A stretch of DNA of 32,897 nt, taken from the NCBI GenBank assembly GCA_903831305.1, contig CAIKXE010000009.1, forward strand, positions 1 to 32,897, read 5' to 3'. Source of the stretch: an uncultured bacterium. GTDB taxonomy: Bacteria; Patescibacteriota; Minisyncoccia; Phycocordibacterales; GWA1-40-21. The notes beneath the pieces are model-generated. The model had not been told where the DNA came from, did no database searches, and worked only from the letters and a program-made list of their open reading frames with translations. The translations under genes were made by a program, and so were the position numbers. Below are positions 24,801 through 32,494 of the stretch, piece after piece; the first letter of the stretch is position 1, and each line of letters starts with the position of its first letter.

Positions 24801-27425
24801 GGCATAAGAAACACTTGATGTGCCAGCCGGCTCAATGTCAATGTTCCACTGATCCGTGCCAGTACCGCCAGAGCGAGATAAAATTATTTCATGGCCGCTC
24901 GTTCCTGTGATATTAAGCGCACCATTGATTGTCTGTGTACTACCACTTTCAAAAGCTAAAACCTTATCTGCCGTCACTGAAGTCAAATTATAAAAAGTGG
25001 TGTTTCCAGAAACAGTAGAGGTACCGGTTCCGCCAAACACTATTCTGGATGTTCCCGGCGTAAAGATTCCGCTTGCCCCAAGTGTCCAGTCACCACTCAC
25101 ACTAATAGCATTTGACCCTGGGACCAAAGTTCCTGCTGTCACTGTCAAACTACCAGCCAGAGTAGTGGTGGCATCTTGCAAAGCAAAAGTTCCCCCACTA
25201 CCATTTAATATTATATTATTAAAATTTTGTTCCCCGCTCGTTATACTTTTTGTTCCGCTCATGGCTGTGAAATCCACAGTTCCAGCATTGTGGGTAAATG
25301 TTCCGCTGGTTAATAACCAGGTGCCACCCACAGACATAGTACCGCTAGTACTGATGAGTGTCCCACCATTAATCGTCAAGTCATTTGATAATGTCACGGT
25401 GTGAGCTTGCTCATCCAGTGTCCCAGCCGTCACCAATAAATTTGCTACCGACAGATCTGCTGGTAAGGTGAAAGTTCCGCCTGTCCCATTTATTTTTAGT
25501 GTGGCATTAGTATAGGTCCAATCTTTAATATCCCTGGTGGTACCAGTTGCCACATATTCCACAGTTGAACCAGAATTAAGAACACTTGAACCGTTAGTTA
25601 TGGTCTCATCACCAGCCAGCCTTAAAGTGGCCCCACTTGCCACCGTCATAGCATTTGTGGTTGTTAGATTTTGTCCATTAAGACTAAATATTCCGGCATC
25701 AGTATTAACAGCATAAAAAGTTTTTGCTCCAGGTAAAGTAAATACTCCACCCACACCGTTGATTTTAAGTGTGGCATTTGTATAGGTCCAATTTTTAATA
25801 TCTCTGGTACTAGTGGTCGCGGTATATTCCACAGTAGAAGAAGCATTCAAGGTTGGCGCCGCTGGAAAAGTCCCTTGATCGCCGGTCAACTTCATAGTAC
25901 CAGCACTGGTTACCGCTGTCCCGCTGGATAAATTACAACCCCGAAAATCAATCACCCCACCATTGTTAATAGTTATGGCACCGTTTTGTGTCCAAGTACC
26001 TGATCCACAAGTGATATTTCCAGTATTACTTAATGCACCACCAGTGGTCGGCGAATCACCAACACTAAAACTTGTACCAGTAGCAACTGTCATAATAAGA
26101 TACGTTTGGGAAAGTGCCCACTTAACAGTTTTAAAGCTAGAATTAGGACCGATATTTAGATCAAAACCATAAGAGTTTCCAAGAGCGGGAATTTGCAAAT
26201 CAATATTGGGAGCAGTGATGGTTCCTGAGCCGGTATTGGTCATGGATATTCCATTAAACGTCCAGGTACCGGTGCCAGCGGTGATGGTCCCGGCATTACT
26301 TAGATAACCACCCGTAGAGGGTGAATCCCCCACGGTAAAGCTAGTGCCTGAGGCCACAGTAAAACTAATATAGTTTGCATACAGAGCCCACCCGACAGTT
26401 TTAAAATTTGAATTGGGGCCGATATCTATAGAGGCGGCTACTCCGCTACCTAAATTTGGAAAACGGAGATCAATATTAGGAGCAGTGATGGTTCCCGAGC
26501 CGGTATTGGTCATGGACCGGCCAGTAAAGGTCCAGGTACCGGTGCCAGCGGTGATGGTCCCGGCATTACTCAAGTTACCACCGGTTGATGGTGAGTCACC
26601 GACGGTAAAGCTAGTGCCTGAGGCTACGGTCATAACACGATAGTTTTGTGAAAGGGCCCAAATAACTGTTTTAAAGCCAGAATTAGGACCAATATCTATG
26701 GTAAAATCTACCGCGTTACCCAAAGCCGGAATCCGCAGATCAATGTTAGGAGCAGTGATGGTTCCTGAACCAGTATTGGTCATGGATGATCCATTAAACG
26801 TCCAGGTACCGGTGCCAGCGGTGATGGTCCCGGCATTACTTAGATAACCACCCGTAGAGGGTGAATCCCCCACGGTAAAGCTAGTATCAGCAGTTACATT
26901 AAAAGCCGTGGTATTAGCAGTCAAAGCCCAAGTTACCTTACCAATAGTCTGATTCGGAGCATCCAAGGTTTTTGCTCCACCAGTAAAACTCAGAGTCTCA
27001 CTGCCACCAGAGTATGTTCCGCCACTCACAGTAAAATTTCCCGATGAAGTAATAGTATATGTGCTAGGAGCAAAGGTACCGCTGGATTGAGTAAAACCCG
27101 TGACGGAGATAGACTTGCCAAGAGTGATGATTCCAGTATAACTAGAGCTGATAGTAAAAGTAGCTAAAGTACTTGACGCCGCCGTATCCCAGGTACAATC
27201 CTTGCTACCTGAGTTAAATACAATAACGTCATTATTCACCGGTGCGGTACCACCCCAGTTTGCGCCAGTAGAGGCATTGTTATCAGCTCCGCCACCAGTC
27301 CACGTTTTAGTGGCTGCACTGGCATTTCCCGCCAAAAAAAAGAGGCCAAAAAATACCCCGAGAATCACTAAATATTTTTTATTATTTTTAAAATAATTAT
27401 GCGTCATCTGCTTGAGGTAAATCAT
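21858..27425 (-). CDS. Giant secreted Gly/Thr/Ser-rich repeat protein
   Basis: About 1855 residues. I place the start at 27425, where GGAG-TTTTA-ATG gives a good ribosome-binding site and the ATG shares one base with the upstream stop (TAATG). A longer frame from 27494 and an ATG at 27407 are alternatives. The signal peptide ends at GNASA. It then has the WTGGG...NW...PVNNDVIVF module, 90-residue repeats around TSFTVGDSPSTGG...ITAPNIDL, many shorter beta-type repeats, a second WDGSASTDW...NW module, and two Gly-rich modules of about 200 residues (YGPG...GGSYGG...GSGGY...AAGTVYKQTQAQGTN). This suggests an elongated beta-solenoid stalk or adhesin. No sortase, PEP-CTERM or autotransporter end is visible, so its attachment is unexplained. 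Confidence 0.88.
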   Translation of the reverse strand: MIYLKQMTHNYFKNNKKYLVILGVFFGLFFLAGNASAATKTWTGGGADNNASTGANWGGTAPVNNDVIVFNSGSKDCTWDTAASSTLATFTISSSYTGIITLGKSISVTGFTQSSGTFAPSTYTITSSGNFTVSGGTYSGGSETLSFTGGAKTLDAPNQTIGKVTWALTANTTAFNVTADTSFTVGDSPSTGGYLSNAGTITAGTGTWTFNGSSMTNTGSGTITAPNIDLRIPALGNAVDFTIDIGPNSGFKTVIWALSQNYRVMTVASGTSFTVGDSPSTGGNLSNAGTITAGTGTWTFTGRSMTNTGSGTITAPNIDLRFPNLGSGVAASIDIGPNSNFKTVGWALYANYISFTVASGTSFTVGDSPSTGGYLSNAGTITAGTGTWTFNGISMTNTGSGTITAPNIDLQIPALGNSYGFDLNIGPNSSFKTVKWALSQTYLIMTVATGTSFSVGDSPTTGGALSNTGNITCGSGTWTQNGAITINNGGVIDFRGCNLSSGTAVTSAGTMKLTGDQGTFPAAPTLNASSTVEYTATTSTRDIKNWTYTNATLKINGVGGVFTLPGAKTFYAVNTDAGIFSLNGQNLTTTNAMTVASGATLRLAGDETITNGSSVLNSGSTVEYVATGTTRDIKDWTYTNATLKINGTGGTFTLPADLSVANLLVTAGTLDEQAHTVTLSNDLTINGGTLISTSGTMSVGGTWLLTSGTFTHNAGTVDFTAMSGTKSITSGEQNFNNIILNGSGGTFALQDATTTLAGSLTVTAGTLVPGSNAISVSGDWTLGASGIFTPGTSRIVFGGTGTSTVSGNTTFYNLTSVTADKVLAFESGSTQTINGALNITGTSGHEIILSRSGGTGTDQWNIDIEPAGTSSVSYARVSNSNASGLAIITQFSTDGGNNTNWTFPFSGPYIWDGSASTDWFTAANWDTNSVPTTTDDVIIDGGYTNAPTLSVIAGSVTIASLTIGSSTNSTTTLSYGTSTKRLIVTGNLTVGPYGVLTHTDNSTSETHALWVDVGGDFTLSTGGIINVDARGYDGGYGPGKGTIIYSGGAYGGLGSILFSASSSGVTYGSITAPINLGSGGRGGPSAGGGGGSVILNITGSIAVNGIVTAQGETVSGYGSGAGSGGSIYIRAATINGGGIIRSDGGDGTNTAGAGAGGGGRVSVVLDSGDFGSFSGIITALGGDNANVTNTYDAAAGTVYKETQAQGTNNGTLIIDNGNLVASSYITTPVTSSITELPSGPITLQNKGNLLIESGVTFSPLTNTITLSTTSTLQINSGGVVNLTGGTLTGDNNNSYLKINGGTFTTSDTFSYTNINLWLATSSTFNPATLFTVGSGAKFTTDVPQTFSGNVTVASGAVMSHSANGTTAQGEMYKVNLTIGGDLTVDGSINVDGKGYSTWYGPGAPTIGIYNGGSYGGMGGDFGSTGGTRHVYGSVTAPVNLGSGGYASAGGGAILLDVNGLTSISGTLSAGGLVSNGSDTGSGGSVYIITGTISGAGTLRANGGNRGNGGSGSGGRIAIILDGSQADFSGFGGASITAYGGSGNTNGAAGTVYKQTQAQGTNGGDLIINNNNISTASGIVTSISASTTDTTVGSFTLTASKAGKLTIDPGQTLTIQATGTPLTVGTGTTLINNGSLSLSGTTFTNAGTVTMSATSTTSYTGQADDSAVTMLNVAHGALNLNNTGTTFNLPATNFDVNGNLTITAGSLDVTASNYILKLAGDFINSAGAGGFVPRAGTVTLDGSNQSILGSSTFYNLTKSTTTAYTLTFGDDTTQTIGASGRLTLRGSSAGRMSLRTVSDNGTAKFNIDDNGSEAVAFVNVKDGTALHSITANQSIDSGGNTNWLFSSFVMWQFQDF
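26041..26960 (-). repeat. Tandem 270-bp in-frame repeats in the giant repeat protein gene
   Basis: The phrase AGCAGTGATGGTTCC recurs at 26211, 26481 and 26751 (the last base of its reading varies slightly), an exact 270-bp period equal to 90 codons. Neighbouring blocks are also nearly identical (for example GTCCAGGTACCGGTGCCAGC). A fourth, more diverged unit lies on the left. Constant length and high DNA identity suggest recent expansion or gene conversion. Confidence 0.85.
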
Positions 27426-29632
27426 TAAAACTCCGGTGACTGCGCGCCGAAAATATTTAAAGTAGAAGTACCCATAGTAGCGATGAAGGACCAAATATCA
27501 CATTTACTATTGGTCGTGGTTTGTGTGGGGGCACTGCCACCAGACCAAGCAATAGTTCCGGGCCAAGTGATAGTCCCCGGGGTGCCGGCATCTGGATTAC
27601 ACACCACCAGTTTCAAATTCTGCCCGGCTTCATAATTACTGAAAGTCATAGTGATACCCGTGGTGCTGATGCGCACTAGCTGTTGGTTCCCCTCTCGCCA
27701 GTTTATGGTCATAGAAGATCCGGCGCTCAGTATTTTCTCCGACACTCGTATGGACCCCGTAGCCACCGTTAATACATTTCCTGGAGTGGTAGTGCCAATA
27801 CCGACGTTGCCAGTAGTTGCTTGTAATGTCATTGCTATTGTATTATTGGCTTGAAATACAACATTTTTACCACGAATCATAATATCTTCCCAAGTACCAC
27901 CAGTTCTATTATAAGATTGAAAAATTGAAGCTCCACTACCAGTTGTGGCATCTCCAAGAAGGGCATTGTAATCCGTACCGTATCTCATCTCAAAACCTAC
28001 TCCTGAAGTTGGAAATGTAAAACTACTATTAGCAAGACCTGAAGCTCTAAAGATCCCACTTACTTCTAGTTTAGCTTGAGGTGCCGTCGTCCCAATCCCA
28101 ACGTTACCAACATTATCAATCCTCATTCGTTCTTGTTCTGTTACTGAACTGCTTGGTGTTGTTGAAAATGTTATTCTTCCAGGCATACTTGAATCGCTGA
28201 TAGTTGAACCATCAACTGCAAAGTCAATTCTCGCTCCCGGTCTATAAACTGTTCCTGTTGTAAAACCGTTACCTCTAAAATAGCCCAGGCTATCGCCATT
28301 TTGTACTATGGTAGGAGAAGTAAGTGTCCCTCTCGAGCGATATAAATTAAAGTTAGGACTTGCAGATGCATCAGTATTATTGGCACGATAAAATCCTCCT
28401 GCGGCAAGCCATTCGCCATCGTCTATATAAGAACCAACTGTCCCTCTGACAGATAATTTTGCCCCCGGACTCGCTGTCCCTATTCCTACATTACCATTTG
28501 CGCCGACGGTAAACAACCGAGAATTTGTAGAAGATGACAAAGCAAAAATATCCGCTGACCCCGCCGTGCCATAAATGTCCAATTTAGCTACTGGAGTGGT
28601 GGTCCCAATACCGACGTTGCCAAGATTATTTGTTCCATTGTGTTGTAAAATTACATTACCATAACTACCACCACCGGTAGCACGGTTTCCACCATAAATA
28701 TATATTGGTCCACCATTTTGATAATTTACCGCAGTACTCACCGCATCTGCACCAATAATTTTTGACACAGCCGGAAGTTCGTCATAATAAGGAGTCGGTG
28801 ACCCTTGTAAGATAAAGGCTCCATTATCAGCATGGGCATAACCGTGCAAAGACAAACTAGCACCAATACCAGTGTTCGAACCCCCTGTCATAAAAAATCC
28901 ATTAACATCCCAGGAAGTAATACCGTATCCAGGGTTGATATACATATTGCCACCAAACTTACTAGTACCTGCTACATCCAACTTGGCGCCCGGTGCCGCG
29001 GTGCCTATTCCCACATTGCCACTATTATAATAGATAGCACTACTGGTGGTAGCCGTCCATTTACTACCCGCAAACGCTATGCCATTTTGACGCAACGTCC
29101 CCGTAAAGTTCACGTCCCCCGCCACGGTCAGAGGGTAGCCCGGAGTGGTGGTCCCAATACCGACGTTGCCGCCGTTTGTTTGAAGCACCAAAGACCTCGT
29201 CGAAGAATCAGTGTCTATATAAGAAGGGCTATGTGCGGTATCAGCCCCTTTGGAATATCCAAAATTGAATATTGGAATACCAATAACACTTAACTTTTGT
29301 ATTATTTTTGATTCATTTATCGCATAATTGACCTCTAATGGTGCCCCCGGACTCGTTGTCCCAATACCGACGTTACCATTGGCCCAGGACAAGGTGGTGC
29401 TACCAGTAGAAGAAATCAGTTGGCGGGCGTTGGTGTCAATACTAAGAACTGGAGTGCCGGCATTATCTAAAATCCCTTGGCCCATAATACGCAGGCCCCC
29501 AGTGCCCGTGGCATAAGTAACGGCTATGCCGATACTGACAGAAATAACTGTGACAAAAATAACAGAAATAAGAGTCTTCACCCGGTAAGAGGCCGAACCG
29601 ACATTGTTTTTTTCTTTCTCAAAATCGCTCAT
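27425..29632 (-). CDS. Tail-fibre-like surface protein with NVGIGT repeats
   Basis: 735 residues. A membrane segment at about 18-41, after a charged 17-residue start, looks like a signal anchor with the rest outside. Seven copies of GNVGIGT(T/A)xPGxxLxV are spread over residues 90-640. This short beta-motif is typical of phage tail fibres and related trimeric surface fibres, and often stands before an S74 endosialidase-type chaperone domain. Here no S74 domain follows; the C-terminus is a separate domain (WREGNQQLVRISTTGITMTF...CDIWSFIATMGTSTLNIFGAQ). It probably forms a trimeric surface fibre, possibly for host-cell attachment (inference). It starts the unit: extended -10 upstream with a leader of about 74 nt, and its stop overlaps the next gene's ATG. 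Confidence 0.88.
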   Translation of the reverse strand: MSDFEKEKNNVGSASYRVKTLISVIFVTVISVSIGIAVTYATGTGGLRIMGQGILDNAGTPVLSIDTNARQLISSTGSTTLSWANGNVGIGTTSPGAPLEVNYAINESKIIQKLSVIGIPIFNFGYSKGADTAHSPSYIDTDSSTRSLVLQTNGGNVGIGTTTPGYPLTVAGDVNFTGTLRQNGIAFAGSKWTATTSSAIYYNSGNVGIGTAAPGAKLDVAGTSKFGGNMYINPGYGITSWDVNGFFMTGGSNTGIGASLSLHGYAHADNGAFILQGSPTPYYDELPAVSKIIGADAVSTAVNYQNGGPIYIYGGNRATGGGSYGNVILQHNGTNNLGNVGIGTTTPVAKLDIYGTAGSADIFALSSSTNSRLFTVGANGNVGIGTASPGAKLSVRGTVGSYIDDGEWLAAGGFYRANNTDASASPNFNLYRSRGTLTSPTIVQNGDSLGYFRGNGFTTGTVYRPGARIDFAVDGSTISDSSMPGRITFSTTPSSSVTEQERMRIDNVGNVGIGTTAPQAKLEVSGIFRASGLANSSFTFPTSGVGFEMRYGTDYNALLGDATTGSGASIFQSYNRTGGTWEDIMIRGKNVVFQANNTIAMTLQATTGNVGIGTTTPGNVLTVATGSIRVSEKILSAGSSMTINWREGNQQLVRISTTGITMTFSNYEAGQNLKLVVCNPDAGTPGTITWPGTIAWSGGSAPTQTTTNSKCDIWSFIATMGTSTLNIFGAQSPEF

Positions 29633-29712
29633 TTTTATATAAATATTTTCCCAATATAATTATTCCAAATTTCAAACCGGGCAAATCCCTTGCCTCTCAT
29701 AACTCAGTTATT

Positions 29713-29721
29713 ATTATACCA
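29713..29721 (-). promoter_or_regulatory. Extended -10 promoter TGGTATAAT of the surface cassette
   Basis: Minus strand AGCTATGGTATAAT. Start near 29706. The leader contains a small hairpin GGCAA-GGGAT-TTGCC and no clear ribosome-binding site before ATG 29632. Confidence 0.65.
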
Positions 29722-29781
29722 TAGCTGTATTTGTATACAACCACTTTTTGCACATTTCTTCTCTTTCTTCTCTTTCCCACC

Positions 29782-29802
29782 CGTCAACATACGACGTTGA
29801 CG
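29782..29802. repeat. Inverted repeat CGTCAAC-ATACGAC-GTTGACG
   Basis: Seven-base perfect arms 29782-29788 and 29796-29802, 21 nt upstream of the -35 of the plus-strand promoter at 29824. The half-site is the same as in the repeat at 5024-5062. Possible operator. The rest of the 273-nt gap holds the promoters and hairpins listed separately. Confidence 0.5.
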
Positions 29803-29823
29803 TCTACCAAAAATAACTTACCA

Positions 29824-29851
29824 TTGACATAAAAAGCAGAACTGCTATACT
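29824..29851 (+). promoter_or_regulatory. Consensus promoter on the plus strand, facing the toxin-like gene
   Basis: Perfect TTGACA (29824-29829), 16-nt spacer, TATACT (29846-29851); predicted start near 29858. It is the best-matching promoter in the window and the only strong one on the plus strand, where no gene is found. Transcription would run into the 3' end of the minus-strand PemK-like gene. Confidence 0.7.
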
Positions 29852-29861
29852 GTGTAGACAT

Positions 29862-29909
29862 ATGGCTTCGGCCTCGCCCCCACCGCAAGGTGGGGGCAAA
29901 ATATTTTAA
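29862..29909 (+). other. Double hairpin with a 15-codon frame at the start of the plus-strand transcript
   Basis: Directly after the plus-strand promoter comes GGC-TTCG-GCC (29865-29874), a UUCG tetraloop on the plus strand, then the strong hairpin GCCCCCACC-GCAA-GGTGGGGGC (29876-29897) with a GNRA loop. The same bases hold a 15-codon frame (ATG 29862, MASASPPPQGGGKIF, TAA 29907-29909) overlapping the toxin stop codon. It could be a small RNA, a leader peptide or simply a terminator of the minus-strand gene, though a T-run is missing on either side. Confidence 0.5.
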
Positions 29910-30298
29910 TCAAAAATCATCTTCTTCACTGATTTCATCAACTCCTGAAAAGTCTTATCTTCTAGCGTCTCAATCTTACGGATTAGTCTTTTTGTATCAA
30001 TTACCCTTATTTGAGACAAAACAGCAGTCGAATCTCTGCCTTCTATTTTTCCTAGATAAAAATAATACTTACCTATCTTTTTCTTACCAGTTAAACCAAC
30101 ACACAGAAAAGTATTTTTATTAAAACCCTTTATAACCAATACTGGTCGATCAAATTTCTGACCTGTACCATCCTGTTCAAAACCAACATTAACTCCTAAT
30201 GAGCACCACCAAATTTCTCTTTCATTGTAAAAAGGAAATTCTTGATTTGAATGGATACTTTTCTTTTCTAAATTCCACTTATCAAAATCTTTTTGCAT
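29906..30298 (-). CDS. PemK/MazF-family toxin-like protein behind gyrB
   Basis: 130 residues. Family members are mRNA endoribonucleases with the CcdB/Kid fold. Seen: a roughly 25-residue N-terminal extension, EREIWWCSLGVNVGFEQDG (26-44, first strands), Arg51 in DRPVLVIKGFN, Thr70 in GLTGKKK (candidates for the catalytic Arg and Thr), and LSQIRVIDTKRL (94-105), the typical last strand-helix. No antitoxin gene is adjacent: its ATG lies 3 nt after the gyrB stop, making it the last gene of the gyrB transcript. That is unusual for a true toxin. It may be a solitary or domesticated member. A plus-strand promoter faces its 3' end. Family assignment is firm; toxicity is not shown. Confidence 0.88.
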   Translation of the reverse strand: MQKDFDKWNLEKKSIHSNQEFPFYNEREIWWCSLGVNVGFEQDGTGQKFDRPVLVIKGFNKNTFLCVGLTGKKKIGKYYFYLGKIEGRDSTAVLSQIRVIDTKRLIRKIETLEDKTFQELMKSVKKMIFD

Positions 30299-30301
30299 TT
30301 A

Positions 30302-32398
30302 TTAAATATCCAGATTTGCGAGCTTGGCGTTGCTTTGGATGAAGGATTTGCGGGCAGGGACATCGGTCCCCATGAGCATATCAAACACTTTATCTGCCTC
30401 CTGACCATCAGAAATATGGACTTGCTTGAGCACGCGTTTTTCTGGATCCATAGTGGTCTCCCAGAGCTCCTCGGCATTCATTTCTCCAAGACCTTTATAA
30501 CGCTGAACATGTAGCTTTTCTACTTTTTTAGTTTTATCACCTTTCTGATTGTTCTCCTCCTCGGCCTCTTCTTCCTCCTCCTCCGGAATCGGCTCGCTAC
30601 CTTCTACTATCTCTACGTCCATGGGAATATCCTTACCAAAAATCTTGGTCTTTTCTTCCTCAGAATAAACATAGGTAATCTCTTTCCCTTTTTTTATTTT
30701 ATACAGTGGGGGCTGAGCAATATAAATGTAGCCACCTTCAATGAGCGGTCGGAAATAGCGGTAAAACAAAGTCAGCAAGAGGGTGCGAATATGCGCCCCG
30801 TCCACATCGGCATCGGTGGCAATAATCACTTTGTAATATCGCAACTTCTCCAGGCTAAAGGTATCACCAATGGCGGTGCCGAGAGCCAGCACCAAGTTTT
30901 TGATCTGCTCAGAACCAAGCATCCGGTCCAGGCGAGCGCGCTCAATGTTTAAAATCTTTCCACGCAAAGGTAATATAGCTTGAGTCTTCCTATCCCGGCC
31001 TGTCTTGGCGGTACCACCGGCCGAATCTCCCTCTACAATAAATAGTTCAGACTCCGTAGCATCATTGCTCTGGCAATCAGCCAGTTTTCCAGGGAGAGTC
31101 ATACCTTCCAGAGCCCCTTTACGCAAGATGGAGTCCTTGGCCGCTTTAGCGGCTTTTCTGGCCCGTAATGCCAAGGTCACTTTACTCACAATCGCCCGAG
31201 CATCCTCCGGATTCTCCTCCAGGAAGGCTTCAAAAGCGGTACCAAAAACATCCTCTACGGCACCACGAGCCTCCGTACTACCGAGCTTGGCTTTGGTCTG
31301 GCCCTCAAACTGAATCTCGCGGAGCTTGACGGACACCACGGCGGTCAAGCCTTCTAGCACATCATCTCCGGTAAAGTTGTCCTCGCTATCCTTGATAATA
31401 CCGTTCTTACGTCCATAACTATTTAAAATTCTAGTGAGTGAAGCCTTGAAGCCAGTGGTATGGGTACCACCCTCGGAGGTATAAATGTTGTTGGCAAAGG
31501 CCACCACGCGAGCGGAAATATCATCTACATATTGAAGTGCCACTTCCACAGACTCCACGCCTTCCACCTTCTTCTCCACATAGAAAATATTTTTATGAAT
31601 CGGTTTTTGGAACTGATTATAAAACTTGATGAGTGAATAAAGACCACCTTCAAAATAAAAAGTTTGTGATGGTGCCTCTACACCCAGATCTCGGAAATAA
31701 AAGACGTGAGCCTCGTCAAATTTCTCTGCAGTGTTACGAGCGTCAATCACGGAGATACGGAGACTCTTCACCAAGTAAGCTTGCTGACGCATATGAGAGA
31801 AAACTTTATTCCAGTCAAAGACCACGCCTTCCTTGAAAATAGTCTCATCTGGCTGGAAGAGAACGATGGTTCCGTGCTGTTTGGTGCTACCAATTTTTTT
31901 CACCGCGGCTTTACGCTTACCGCAAGAATATTCCTGCATATAAACACCACCATCCTTGTGAACGGTCACCTTCATATAGATAGACAAAGCATTTACCACT
32001 GAGGCACCCACGCCATGCAAACCGCCAGAGACTTTGTAACCCTCACCACCGAATTTACCTCCAGCGTGAAGCACGGTCATAATAGTTTCCAGAGCTGAGA
32101 CTTTGGTCTGTTTGTGAATATCCACCGGGATACCACGGCCGTTATCAGTGATTCGAACTTGGTTTTGCGGTAAGAGAACCACTTCAATATCATTGGCAAA
32201 ACCACCCATGGCTTCATCACGTGAGTTGTCAAAAATCTCCGTAATCAAATGGTGCAGACCATCGGGCCCCGTGGTACCAATATACATACCTGGACGGCGG
32301 CGCACTGGCTCTAGCCCTTCAAGCACGGTGATCTGCTCCGCCCCATAATGAGCCTCCTTCTCCTTTTTTACCTCTTTTTCTTCTTTTTCTTTGGCCAT
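30302..32398 (-). CDS. gyrB: DNA gyrase subunit B
   Basis: ATPase subunit of the type II topoisomerase that introduces negative supercoils with GyrA. 698 residues. A Lys/Glu-rich start (1-16) precedes the GHKL ATPase domain: ITEIFDNSRDEA (52-63), DNGRGIP (85-91), GGLHGVGASVVNAL (125-138). The transducer follows, then TOPRIM with EGDSAGG (456-462) and DADVDGAHI (529-537). The C-terminus is RYKGLGEMN...ANLDI. An acidic/lysine low-complexity insert (about 603-627, E-runs then NNQKGDKTKK) interrupts the C-terminal part. QAILPLRGKILN and the ANLDI end favour GyrB over ParE. AAGGAG lies far (17 nt) from the ATG. The promoter is an extended -10 at 32450. The PemK-like gene follows 3 nt after the stop. 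Confidence 0.96.
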   Translation of the reverse strand: MAKEKEEKEVKKEKEAHYGAEQITVLEGLEPVRRRPGMYIGTTGPDGLHHLITEIFDNSRDEAMGGFANDIEVVLLPQNQVRITDNGRGIPVDIHKQTKVSALETIMTVLHAGGKFGGEGYKVSGGLHGVGASVVNALSIYMKVTVHKDGGVYMQEYSCGKRKAAVKKIGSTKQHGTIVLFQPDETIFKEGVVFDWNKVFSHMRQQAYLVKSLRISVIDARNTAEKFDEAHVFYFRDLGVEAPSQTFYFEGGLYSLIKFYNQFQKPIHKNIFYVEKKVEGVESVEVALQYVDDISARVVAFANNIYTSEGGTHTTGFKASLTRILNSYGRKNGIIKDSEDNFTGDDVLEGLTAVVSVKLREIQFEGQTKAKLGSTEARGAVEDVFGTAFEAFLEENPEDARAIVSKVTLALRARKAAKAAKDSILRKGALEGMTLPGKLADCQSNDATESELFIVEGDSAGGTAKTGRDRKTQAILPLRGKILNIERARLDRMLGSEQIKNLVLALGTAIGDTFSLEKLRYYKVIIATDADVDGAHIRTLLLTLFYRYFRPLIEGGYIYIAQPPLYKIKKGKEITYVYSEEEKTKIFGKDIPMDVEIVEGSEPIPEEEEEEAEEENNQKGDKTKKVEKLHVQRYKGLGEMNAEELWETTMDPEKRVLKQVHISDGQEADKVFDMLMGTDVPARKSFIQSNAKLANLDI

Positions 32399-32449
32399 AA
32401 TTTTAAAAATTTACACTCCTTAAAAAAGTGCAACATTCTTTACCCCTTA

Positions 32450-32458
32450 ATTATACCA
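32450..32458 (-). promoter_or_regulatory. Extended -10 promoter TGGTATAAT of gyrB
   Basis: Minus strand TTTGGTATAAT between pheS and gyrB; start near 32443 and a leader of about 45 nt. No consensus -35. Confidence 0.6.
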
Positions 32459-32494
32459 AATATACTTCCAAAAAGAAAGGAGGAAATTAGGGGG

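Noticed and set aside
26041-26960. Regular repeats suggesting a CRISPR array
   Set aside because: The 270-bp units are in frame, coding and contiguous, without 25-40 bp repeats separated by unique spacers, and no cas genes are present.
27426-27494. Longer start (27494) for the giant repeat protein
   Set aside because: It overlaps the upstream coding sequence by 70 nt and places 23 extra aromatic residues before the signal peptide; the GGAG site supports 27425.
27425-29632. Prophage tail-fibre gene
   Set aside because: No other phage structural, integrase or lysis gene is in the window, and the protein has its own membrane anchor and sits with other secreted proteins.
21940-29659. Many plus-strand open frames opposite the surface genes, such as 24997-25404, 22596-23006 and 28832-29293
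   Set aside because: They are mirror images of Gly/Thr/Ser/Asn-rich repeat genes with low-complexity translations, no promoters and no ribosome-binding sites; the minus-strand frames are continuous and have signal peptides.
29633-29905. tRNA or other classical RNA gene in the gaps
   Set aside because: I looked for cloverleaf arms and CCA ends in all gaps over 100 nt and saw none; the hairpins present do not form a tRNA fold.
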